From Holophagales bacterium (lineage in GTDB: Bacteria; Acidobacteriota; Thermoanaerobaculia; UBA5066), in assembly GCA_016716705.1 (NCBI GenBank), contig JADJVF010000015.1, positions 109,156-173,155 on the forward strand: a DNA stretch of 64,000 bases, read 5' to 3'. A model generated the notes under the pieces. That model saw only the letters and a program-made list of their open reading frames with translations, was not told the DNA's origin and made no database searches. Position 1 is the first letter of the stretch. Each line of letters begins with the position of its first letter. The position numbers were made by a program, and so were the translations under genes. Of this stretch, positions 41,503-48,511 are shown in pieces.

Positions 41503-42756
41503 ATGACGCGCAAACCGCTCCTGGCGACCGTGGCCCTCGCGCTGCTCGCCCTGGCCGCTCCCGCCCTCGCGACGGACGGCTACTTCTCCCTCGGCTACGG
41601 CACCCCGTACAAGGGGATGGCCGGCGCCGGCCAGGCGCTCCACCTGAGCACCCTGGCGAGCGCCACGAACCCCGCCACGATCGCGTTCGTGAAGGGCTAC
41701 GACATCGGCGTCGGCCTCTTCGCCCCGAACCGCGAGTACAGCGTCTCCGGCAACCCCTCCGGCTACCCCGGCACCTTCGGCCTCGCCCCCGGGACCTACG
41801 AGAGCCACTCGACCGGCTTCGTGATGCCCAGCATGGCCGGCGCCTGGCACCTCTCCGAGCAGTTCCACGTCGGCCTCGCCATCTACGGCAACGGCGGCAT
41901 GAACACGAACTACCCGAACAAGGTCTTCGGGCAGTCGCCGACCGGCATCAACCTGATGCAGGCGTTCGTCGCGCCGTCCTTCACGTGGGAGTTCGCGAAC
42001 CACCAGGCGATCGGCATCTCTCCGATCTTCGGCTGGCAGAGCTTCGAGGCGAAGGGCCTCGGCGCCTTCGCCATGTTCTCGTCGGCCCCGACGAAGCTGA
42101 CGAACAACGGCAAGGACACCTCCACGGGCTTCGGCGCGCGGATCGGCTACCACGGCAAGTTCGGCGAGTACTTCGGCGTCGGCGCCTCGTACCAGACGAA
42201 GATCGCCATGGGCGAGTTCGAGGACTACGCCGGTCTCTTCGCCGAGCACGGGGACTTCGACATCCCCGAGAACTGGACCGTCGGCATCGCGGTCTTCCCG
42301 TCGAACTGCGTGTCGATCGCCGTCGACGTCCAGCAGATCTACTACAGCAACGTCGCTTCCGTCGGGAACCCGCTGCTCCCGAACCTGATGCAGGCGCCCC
42401 TCGGCGCCGACGGCGGCGCGGGCTTCGGCTGGAAGGACGTCACGGTCTTCAAGATCGGCGCCCAGTGGGAGGTGAACCCCACGTGGACCCTCCGCGCCGG
42501 CTACGCCCACAACAACCAGCCGATCCCGGAGAGCGAGGTCCTCTTCAACATCCTCGCACCGGGCGTCATCCAGGACCACGCCACGGTCGGCGTCTCGACG
42601 CTCCTGTCTCCGAAGACGAAGTTCCACTTCTCGCTCATGCGCGCCTTCTCCAACTCCGTCGAAGGGGCCAACCCGCTCGAGGCCCCCGGCCAGCAGACGA
42701 TCAAGCTCACCATGGACCAGTGGGAGGGTGAGATCGGCTTCTCGTTCGGGTTCTGA
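41503..42756 (+). CDS. FadL/OmpP1-type outer-membrane protein
   Basis: A 417-residue outer-membrane beta-barrel of the FadL/TodX family, carrying hydrophobic molecules. The signal peptide ends LAAPALA-TDGYFSLGYG. The N-terminal hatch segment reads AGAGQALHLSTLASATNPAT, which includes the family's NPA motif, and the last residue is Phe (IGFSFGF), as barrels require. The start at 41503 follows GGAGAG. It lies 96 bp after sulfur module 2 on the same strand, with a GCACG/CGTGC-type hairpin in the leader, so it may be transcribed separately. Whether it imports fatty acids or another hydrophobic substrate such as sulfur is unknown. A decayed copy of its 3' end is at 45089-45255. Confidence 0.88.
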   Translation: MTRKPLLATVALALLALAAPALATDGYFSLGYGTPYKGMAGAGQALHLSTLASATNPATIAFVKGYDIGVGLFAPNREYSVSGNPSGYPGTFGLAPGTYESHSTGFVMPSMAGAWHLSEQFHVGLAIYGNGGMNTNYPNKVFGQSPTGINLMQAFVAPSFTWEFANHQAIGISPIFGWQSFEAKGLGAFAMFSSAPTKLTNNGKDTSTGFGARIGYHGKFGEYFGVGASYQTKIAMGEFEDYAGLFAEHGDFDIPENWTVGIAVFPSNCVSIAVDVQQIYYSNVASVGNPLLPNLMQAPLGADGGAGFGWKDVTVFKIGAQWEVNPTWTLRAGYAHNNQPIPESEVLFNILAPGVIQDHATVGVSTLLSPKTKFHFSLMRAFSNSVEGANPLEAPGQQTIKLTMDQWEGEIGFSFGF

Positions 42757-42789
42757 GCCCGGCTCTCTCAGTTCATCGTCCAGCGGAGA

Positions 42790-42813
42790 GGGCGGCCCCC
42801 TGGGCCGCCCTTT
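42790..42813. terminator. Bidirectional terminator between FadL-like and SBP genes
   Basis: GGGCGGCCC (42790-42798) and GGGCCGCCC (42802-42810) form a perfect 9-bp stem with a 3-nt loop followed by TTT. The two flanking genes converge, so it can serve both strands. Confidence 0.75.
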
Positions 42814-42827
42814 CCTCCTTCAGGGCG

Positions 42828-44313
42828 TCAGCGCTCCTCGAGCCGCATGTCCTCGACCCGGATCCTGAGCCCGCGCCCCGGTGTCCAGTCGATCCGGCGG
42901 GAGACGGCGATCGCCTCGCTCTGGAGGAGAAGCGGGACGGGCCTCTGGTCGGCCACCCGGGCGAGCGCCTTCTGGAGGTCCGACCCTGGCGTCGGCTCCG
43001 TCGTCCTCGTTGCTGACGGCGAGGAGGCTGTCGAGGACGGGATCGCTGTAGCCCCCGCTGTTCGCGACGCCGAGGCCGGGCCCCTTCGTCGCGACGAGTG
43101 CCTCGATCGCCTCCGCCGCCTCCCCCGAGCCGCAGGCCCAGCCGACGAGGTGGAAGGACGACCGGCCGGCGTCGATCAGCTCGAAGAACGCCGCCTTGTC
43201 GAGGGCGTTCACCGTCACCCGGATTCCGACGAGCGCGAGCTGCCGAGCCACCTCGCCGAGGATCCGAAGGTCGTTGACGTACCTGTTGTGCGTCCCGTCG
43301 AGACGGACGTCGAGGCCGTTCGGGAAGCCGGCCTCGGCGAGGAGGGCTCGGGCGCGGACCCGGTCGACCGCCCGGTTCCGAAGGTCCGGGTTGAAGCCGA
43401 CGACGGACGCGGGGACGAGCTGGGAGGCCATGACGGTCTTTCCGTCGTACGCCCGCGCCACGAGCTCGTCCCGGTCGAGCGCGAGGTCGAAGGCCTCGCG
43501 AACCCCGGGATCCGAGAACGGCGGCTCCGTCACCCGGAGGGTCAGGAACAGCACGCGAAGGCTTGGAGCGGCGAACACGCGAATTGCCTTCTCGGACCGG
43601 AGGGCGTCCACGCGCTCGAGGGGCACCTCGTCCACGACGTCGACCCGGCCGGAGAGGAGCCGGGCGATCCGGTCCTCGGCATCCGGGACGATCTCGAAGC
43701 GAACCCGTCCGATCGCGGGACTCGAACCCCAATAGTGGTCGTTCCGCTCCAGCGTGAAACCCCGTCCCCGCTCCCACGAGGCGAGCCGGTACGGGCCGGC
43801 ACCGATCAACGGAACGGGGTTCCGGGCCAGCGCCCCGGCGGGCAGGACGTAGCCCCAGGGCAGCTTGTAGAGCAGGAGGGAGTACGGAGCCCGCGTCCGG
43901 ACCACGAGCCGGAGCGGCCCGTCGGCCTCGACCGAGGCGACGTTCCGGAGATACGCGGCCGTCGGCCAGCCCTTCCGGATGTTCGCGAGGAGCGAGGCCG
44001 CCACGTCGGCCGCGGTGAGCGGGGTGCCATCGGAGAACCGGAGCCCGGGACGAAGGTGAAACACGTACGTCTGCTCGTCCGGCGTCTCCCACCGCTCGGC
44101 GAGGGCGGGGGCGAGGCGCCCGTCCGCATCGAAGCGGACGAGCCCCTCGAGGATCTCCGCGTTCACGCGGTTCGTGAACGACTCGTCCTTCGCGGGCGGG
44201 TTCGGGAAGAACCCGGTGACGTCCGCACGGACGGCGATCGTGATGTTCGCATCGTCCGGCGAAGGCCGGCACGCGCAGCAGAGCACGACGAGGCTCAACC
44301 CGAGGGTTCGCAT
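42828..44313 (-). pseudogene. Peptide/nickel ABC solute-binding lipoprotein, frameshifted near its 3' end
   Basis: An SBP_bac_5 family lipoprotein. The N-terminus is a lipoprotein signal (TLGLSLVVLCCAC), followed by the typical fold: LRPGLRFSDGTPLTAADV, GAGPYRLASWERG, RVDVVDEVPLERVD and VNALDKAAFFELIDAG. The match continues to LDSLLAVSNED near 43005 and then jumps frame, resuming as DLQKALARVADQRP and ending VEDMRLEER at the stop 42828. The frameshift near 43000-43011 lies in a GAC/GTC-rich run, so it is either a real recent mutation or a sequencing error. Without it the protein would be about 495 residues. No permease or ATPase genes are adjacent. Confidence 0.8.
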
Positions 44314-44385
44314 CACTCGCGCCCATTCTCGCTCCGGATCGGCCAGTCCGGACGATCGCCGCCCGACTCGGGCTACTCTCTCCTC

Positions 44386-44814
44386 GTGGCCCCGTCGCCC
44401 CGAGAGCTCGTCCTCTTCTTCCACGCCTTCCGGCTGGCGCGGCGCGCCCAAGCCATCGACCGGACGCCCCTGCCCCGGCTCGTCGATGCCCTGCCACGCC
44501 TTAGCGGCCTCCCCCGGGGCGTCGCCCCTGACGCGGCCCTGGCCGCGACGCTCCGCGCCGTCTCCCGCGGCGAGCGGTGGTTCGGCTGGCGGGGAACGTG
44601 CCTCGTCAAGGCCCTCGTCCTCTCCTCGCTCCTCTCCGATCGGGAAGGCGTGGAGCTGGTCATCGGCATCCGGAAGGGCGAGGGAGCGACGCCGATCGAC
44701 GGGCATGCGTGGGTGAGGGTGGGAGACAGGGAGTTCAGCCTCCTGGGCCCCGCAGAGGCGGCGGGAGAGGGGTACGTGACGATGACGTCCCTGGCGGTTT
44801 CCGCGCCTCGCTAG
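44386..44814 (+). CDS. Lasso-peptide B2-like transglutaminase-fold peptidase
   Basis: A 142-residue protein of the lasso-peptide B2 / transglutaminase-core-3 family. The catalytic Cys is in RGTCLVKALVLSSLL and the His in DGHAWVRVGDREF, in normal spacing. B2 proteins cleave leader peptides. The start is GTG at 44386; the open frame extends far upstream, but that part is antisense to the SBP gene, and no strong ribosome site is seen. No B1/PqqD-like, cyclase or precursor gene was recognised next to it; the nearest small peptide is the Cys-rich one at 45373. It could also be a stand-alone protease. Confidence 0.78.
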   Translation: MAPSPRELVLFFHAFRLARRAQAIDRTPLPRLVDALPRLSGLPRGVAPDAALAATLRAVSRGERWFGWRGTCLVKALVLSSLLSDREGVELVIGIRKGEGATPIDGHAWVRVGDREFSLLGPAEAAGEGYVTMTSLAVSAPR

Positions 44815-44857
44815 AATGCCCTTCATCCTGAATCGAAGAACCTACGAGGAGGAACCC

Positions 44858-45064
44858 ATGGCAGGTATCTACAAGAAGGTCGAGATCGTCGGGCTTTCGG
44901 AAGTCAGCTTCGCCGAGGCCGTGAAGGTCGCGGTCGAAGAGGCCGGGAAGACGATCCGTCACATGTCGTGGTTCGAGGTCGTCGAGCAGCGCGGCCGGAT
45001 CCACGACGGCAAGGTCGCCGAGTTCCAGGTCACCGTCCGCATCGGGTTCAAGCTGGAGCGCTGA
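44858..45064 (+). CDS. Dodecin (copy 1)
   Basis: A 68-residue dodecin, a flavin-storing dodecamer. Family hallmarks are GIYKKVEIVG, SFAEAVKVAVEEA and SWFEVVEQRGRI, with the flavin-stacking Trp in MSWFE. The ATG is preceded by GAGGAGG. From codon 25 on, the gene is almost identical at DNA level to copy 2 at 48262, with identity continuing about 20 bp past the stop. The shared sequence ends inside what is a terminator hairpin in copy 2; in copy 1 the right arm is missing. Confidence 0.92.
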   Translation: MAGIYKKVEIVGLSEVSFAEAVKVAVEEAGKTIRHMSWFEVVEQRGRIHDGKVAEFQVTVRIGFKLER

Positions 45065-45083
45065 GGCCGCTCCGGGGCGGGCC
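44858..45083 (+). repeat. Direct repeat (dodecin unit), copy 1
   Basis: This stretch matches 48262-48487 closely, with only scattered changes in the first 60 bp and one near the end. Both copies end at GGGGCGGGCC, the left arm of a terminator that is complete only in copy 2. The duplication boundary therefore lies within the terminator. About 3.2 kb of accessory DNA separates the copies. Confidence 0.85.
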
Positions 45084-45088
45084 GGATA

Positions 45089-45255
45089 TCGGCGTCTCGA
45101 CGCCTCTCCCACCCAAGTCGAAGGTCCAACTCCGCCCTCATGCTCGCCTTGTGCTCGCCCGTCGAGGGAGCCAATCCGTTCGAGGCCCCGGGCTAGTAGA
45201 AGATCAAGCTCACCATGGGCCAGTGGGAGGGAGAGATCGGATCCTTCGGGTTCTG
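45089..45255 (+). pseudogene. Decayed 3' fragment of the FadL-like gene
   Basis: This segment aligns with the last 170 bp of the FadL-like gene (about 42588-42756): GGCGTCTCGACGC, then GAGGGAGCCAATCCGTTCGAGGCC and AAGATCAAGCTCACCATGG are near matches. Two adjacent Gln codons (CAGCAG) have become TAGTAG at 45194-45199. Small indels break the frame elsewhere. A GC-rich palindrome and T-run after it (about 45292-45315) may be the relic of the terminator. It begins within a few bases of the dodecin copy 1 breakpoint. Confidence 0.85.
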
Positions 45256-45323
45256 GGACGCCGATACTCGAATCGTCCCGTCTGAGGGATAGCCCGGCCG
45301 GGCCGCCTTTTCTTTTCAATCGA

Positions 45324-45352
45324 TTGACTGCTGAAATCGTCATCCGTTAATG
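45324..45352 (+). promoter_or_regulatory. Possible sigma70 promoter of the Cys-rich peptide gene
   Basis: TTGACT (45324-45329) is a 5/6 match to a -35 box; 17 bp later TTAATG (45347-45352) is only a weak -10 box. It lies just upstream of the peptide's GAAAGGAATCCAC ribosome region. Confidence 0.3.
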
Positions 45353-45372
45353 TCGACGAGAAAGGAATCCAC

Positions 45373-45600
45373 ATGAAGACGATGAAATTCCTGTTCGCAG
45401 CCGTTGCAATGGCGTGCCTGGTCGCGGCGCCCCGGATGGATGCGTGGTGTATACAGCAGAATCAGTCCTATTGCAGTAGTACGTTTGGTGCTTCTTGTCT
45501 GATGGGAAGCGCGAACCAGAAGTGCTTCTACGATGGCGGGGGCTGCCGGTCGGGGTGCGGAACACCCGTCATGTGCGATCCCTTCGATCCGTGCTGGTGA
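45373..45600 (+). CDS. Small Cys-rich secreted peptide
   Basis: A 75-residue precursor with a signal peptide (MKTMKFLFAAVAMACLVAA, cleavage near the APRMDA segment). The mature part of about 50 residues holds eight Cys in the pattern WC, YC, SC, KC, GC, GC, MC and PCW, suggesting a disulfide-stabilised fold. I do not recognise it. It overlaps the start of the next gene by GTGA. Codon use is less GC-biased in the third position than its neighbours, consistent with acquired DNA. Secreted effector, toxin-like peptide or structural partner of the lipoprotein are all possible; none is shown. Confidence 0.7.
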   Translation: MKTMKFLFAAVAMACLVAAPRMDAWCIQQNQSYCSSTFGASCLMGSANQKCFYDGGGCRSGCGTPVMCDPFDPCW

Positions 45601-47807
45601 GACAAAACGGGTTACTTGGTGGAACGGGGCCCGGGGTCATCTTCCTCGGGCTCCTCCTGGCCGGCTGCCCCTTCGCAGCAACTGCTGTCGGGGGCGTCGT
45701 ACAGGCGCGCCTGACGGAGAACGGGCGAGATGTGACGAGGGAGCACCAGGAGGCGGTCCTCGTGTTCCTTCCGAACCCCCCGGTTCAGGGCCAAGGCCGG
45801 GACGCGGCGCGACGCTGTCCGGCCCCCGAACCATGCGACGTCTCCCCGGGTTCGTACTTCGTGGATGTGGAGGATCCAGAGGTCGTCTCCGATGTTCGCC
45901 CATTTCTCACGGTCGAACCGGGCGAAACAGCCTTGATACCGCTGCTCGTTCGCGTCGTCCGCTCGGCAATCATCGAGATGCCCGAGGGAAGCCTTCCCGT
46001 CGACGCCATGCTTCAGGCAACGGATGAAAAGACCGGAGAGATCATATCTCGGAGAGTTAGTTTGGCTGCCCCGCGGCTACAAGTACCAGGGCGGCCACAG
46101 ATTCTCTGCGGGCAGGACCCGGCCCGACGCCCGCTCCCGTGTCGGCGGGTGTCGCCAGTGCCCGGTTCCGTCCTGCGCTTGCCTGGCCCCCCGGCGCTCG
46201 CACGGGGGCGAGGGCAGCTCTTTGTTGGGCTCGTCTATCCCAATCAGGCAGAGTTCTCACCGGACACTCCTGTGGATCTCGAGCTGAGACGCTCGTCGGG
46301 GCGAATACGCCCGGACGTCGTCGTGCCACGTGTGTCGAACGGGTTCTACGCACTGTGGCTAGATCTTCCCACCGGGCCGGGGACGGTCGAGGTTCGCTCG
46401 AATTCGTGGGTGTTGCACCCTCCCCTCGAAGTGACCGTACCCGATCGCGGAGTGGAGGTTCGTACGAAGGTTCCACTCTCCCGGAAGCCCGCTCTTCGGC
46501 TCTCGCTCCAGAACGCGGAGTCGCTCGGCCCGGGGGAGGCGACGATAGAGCTCCTTCGTTGCCCCGATAGCGCAGACCGAGGTGCCCCTCCTCCGATTCC
46601 GATTTGCACGTCCCTGACGAAGCAGAGTGGCGCGTCGAGCTCGATCTTCACCTTCCGCGGCCTCGATGCGACCCTTCACGCCGTGCGCTGGAGAAAGCCT
46701 CCATTCGAGGGCGGCTCGTGGGTGGATCTGAGCGATGGACAGAGCCGCGAAGCAGTATTGCCGGTGGAGGTCATCGAGCTTCAAGGTCATGTCACGCGGA
46801 GCGGAAAGGGGATCGCTGCAACGCTCCGGTGGGAGGCGGCGAACACCGGCGCCCGCTACGACACTGTCGCCGACGAGGACGGCCTTTTCCATCTGCTCGT
46901 CGCGCAGAAGGGTCTCTATGGCGTCGGGCTTCGGCCGGCCGAGGGTGCGTCTTTCGCGCGGGACGTCGAGGTTCGCGAGTCGGGGACCCACGACTTCGAC
47001 GCCCCGGCGAATGCCGTCACCGTCTTGGTCACGTCGTCGAACGGCATGCCCGTGGCCGAGGCGCGCGTAGCGTACGACGTCCGCCGGCCGCCACCGCAGT
47101 CCGAGCAGCTGGAAACAGGTAGCCCGATGACCGACAGCAGTGGCAGGGTGGTACTGCCACCCCTGCCCGTGGGGAGTCTCAGCATCCGGGTCACGGCTAA
47201 GGGCTATCGAGCGGGAACCGCCGGACCGCTCGACATCACACCCCAGACCGCCGCCCCTCAGGTGGACGTCGTGCTCGGCCCGGGGGCCGGAATTCGCCTC
47301 TCACTCCGTGAGCCCGGCGGGTCCCCGGCTGGCGGCGCCAGAGTGTGGAGCGAGCAGTGGATGACGCGGGCCGACGCAGCCGGCGTCGCGGTTTGCGAGG
47401 AGGAACTCACCGTCGGCGAGCCCCTGGTCGCTTTCGATTCGCTGGGCCGGATGGGTTTCTTTCGGTACGCCGGCGGGCAGGACCAGCTGCTCGCAATCCC
47501 CGAGTCGGGCCCGCCGTTGGTCGTCCGGTTCATGACTCCCGAGGGCGCGCCGCTGGCCGGCCGGCACGTCATTCTCGGAGTCGATGGCGTCTTCGACACG
47601 AAGATCCTCCTCGAACAGCGAACTCTCTCGGGTTCCGACTGGCTCTCCCGGCAGGACGGCACACTCCGCCTCGGCGGTATTCCGGGCACGGGTTCCCTGA
47701 CAATCTATCCGTCCGGTCGCCCCGATCTGGCAGTCCATCGTGCTCTTCCCGTTGCCGAAGAGATCCCGTTCACGGAATCTCTCGAGGGGACCGCCCCCGC
47801 ACACTAG
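45597..47807 (+). CDS. Large lipoprotein with carboxypeptidase-regulatory-like repeats
   Basis: A protein of about 736 residues starting with GTG inside the stop of the Cys-rich peptide gene. The leader GVIFLGLLLAGC ends in a lipobox, so it should be a lipoprotein. The rest is a series of beta domains. Several in the second half resemble CarboxypepD_reg/SpaA-like repeats: DTVADEDGLFHLLVAQKG, SPMTDSSGRVVLPPLPVGSLSIRVTAKGY and MTRADAAGVAVCEEE. No enzyme motif is visible. Such repeats mediate adhesion or anchoring at cell surfaces. Codon use is atypical for the window. The overlap suggests it is made together with the small peptide. Confidence 0.75.
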   Translation: MRQNGLLGGTGPGVIFLGLLLAGCPFAATAVGGVVQARLTENGRDVTREHQEAVLVFLPNPPVQGQGRDAARRCPAPEPCDVSPGSYFVDVEDPEVVSDVRPFLTVEPGETALIPLLVRVVRSAIIEMPEGSLPVDAMLQATDEKTGEIISRRVSLAAPRLQVPGRPQILCGQDPARRPLPCRRVSPVPGSVLRLPGPPALARGRGQLFVGLVYPNQAEFSPDTPVDLELRRSSGRIRPDVVVPRVSNGFYALWLDLPTGPGTVEVRSNSWVLHPPLEVTVPDRGVEVRTKVPLSRKPALRLSLQNAESLGPGEATIELLRCPDSADRGAPPPIPICTSLTKQSGASSSIFTFRGLDATLHAVRWRKPPFEGGSWVDLSDGQSREAVLPVEVIELQGHVTRSGKGIAATLRWEAANTGARYDTVADEDGLFHLLVAQKGLYGVGLRPAEGASFARDVEVRESGTHDFDAPANAVTVLVTSSNGMPVAEARVAYDVRRPPPQSEQLETGSPMTDSSGRVVLPPLPVGSLSIRVTAKGYRAGTAGPLDITPQTAAPQVDVVLGPGAGIRLSLREPGGSPAGGARVWSEQWMTRADAAGVAVCEEELTVGEPLVAFDSLGRMGFFRYAGGQDQLLAIPESGPPLVVRFMTPEGAPLAGRHVILGVDGVFDTKILLEQRTLSGSDWLSRQDGTLRLGGIPGTGSLTIYPSGRPDLAVHRALPVAEEIPFTESLEGTAPAH

Positions 47808-48261
47808 CCCCATCGCCCCTGCCCCTCAGCGTCGCGCGGCCGCCGAGGGCGGCCCCACTTCGACTTTCGAAGCTCGCCGGCCGCGGGTGGGGTGGTGCGT
47901 CTCGCGAGCCGACCTCGAGCACGCCCGGGGACCCGCTCGAGTTCGCGAGGACCGGGCGGGGATCAGGCCCGCGCGCTGTTTGACGAGCGAAGCGAGGAGT
48001 TCGTGCGGGCCCACCGCCCGGCCGCAGCGAACTCGGAAGCGGGTCGGGCGCGCGCAGCAGGCGGCCGTGAGACGTACCGCACCGCACGCGGCCCCCTGCC
48101 GAAGCGACGTGCCGGTGAAGCTGGGTTTCTCCCGGTCTCCGTCGCTTCGTGCTTCTGGTTATCTGTCCCGCGTCTCCCGGACGGCAGCTTCTCCCCATCT
48201 CCTGGACTGGTGACTAGAATCAGCCGAACCTGAAGTAAGTTGCTTCTCCCAGGAGGAACGC
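47808..48261. other. 454-bp gene-free region with inverted repeats
   Basis: No convincing gene is present. A nested hairpin is visible: CTCGCGA (47901) with TCGCGAG (47943), and inside it CTCGAG (47914) with CTCGAG (47936). Further on, the GAGCGAAGCGAGGAGTTCG and CGCAGCGAACTCGGAAGCG segments (about 47980-48040) look like interspersed palindromic repeat material. The last 30 bp carry the ribosome site CAGGAGG of dodecin copy 2. Confidence 0.45.
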
Positions 48262-48468
48262 ATGTCCGGTGTCTACAAGAAGGTCGAAATCGTCGGAATC
48301 TCGGAGATCAGCTTCGCCGAGGCCGTGAAGGTCGCGGTCGAAGAGGCCGGGAAGACGATCCGTCACATGTCGTGGTTCGAGGTCGTCGAGCAGCGCGGCC
48401 GGATCCACGACGGCAAGGTCGCCGAGTTCCAGGTCACCGTCCGCATCGGCTTCAAGCTGGAGCGCTGA
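48262..48468 (+). CDS. Dodecin (copy 2)
   Basis: A 68-residue dodecin differing from copy 1 at only a handful of N-terminal positions (SGVYKKVEIVGISEIS against AGIYKKVEIVGLSEVS). All flavin-binding features are kept. The ribosome site CAGGAGGAACGC is strong. It is followed by an intact terminator. Since its terminator is complete, this copy more likely occupies the ancestral 3' context, and copy 1 the rearranged one. Confidence 0.92.
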   Translation: MSGVYKKVEIVGISEISFAEAVKVAVEEAGKTIRHMSWFEVVEQRGRIHDGKVAEFQVTVRIGFKLER

Positions 48469-48487
48469 GGCCGCTCCGGGGCGGGCC
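48262..48487 (+). repeat. Direct repeat (dodecin unit), copy 2
   Basis: Second copy of the unit at 44858-45083. Homology ends at GGGGCGGGCC, after which this copy continues into GCAT and the right terminator arm. The pair could recombine and delete the intervening 3.4 kb. Confidence 0.85.
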
Positions 48488-48506
48488 GCATGGCCCGCCC
48501 CGGCTC
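48478..48506. terminator. Terminator between dodecin copy 2 and the fadJ-like gene
   Basis: GGGGCGGGCC (48478-48487) and GGCCCGCCCC (48492-48501) form a perfect 10-bp stem with loop GCAT, followed by GGCTCTTTG. It lies between convergent genes and may act in both directions. Confidence 0.8.
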
Positions 48507-48511
48507 TTTGC

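Noticed and set aside
45194..45199. TAGTAG as recoded (pyrrolysine-like) codons
   Set aside because: The segment is a short out-of-frame fragment with indels; the intact gene has CAGCAG there, so simple decay explains it.
44386..45600. Complete lasso-peptide cluster
   Set aside because: Only the B2-like peptidase is present; no B1, cyclase or transporter, and the small Cys-rich peptide has a Sec signal, not a lasso leader.
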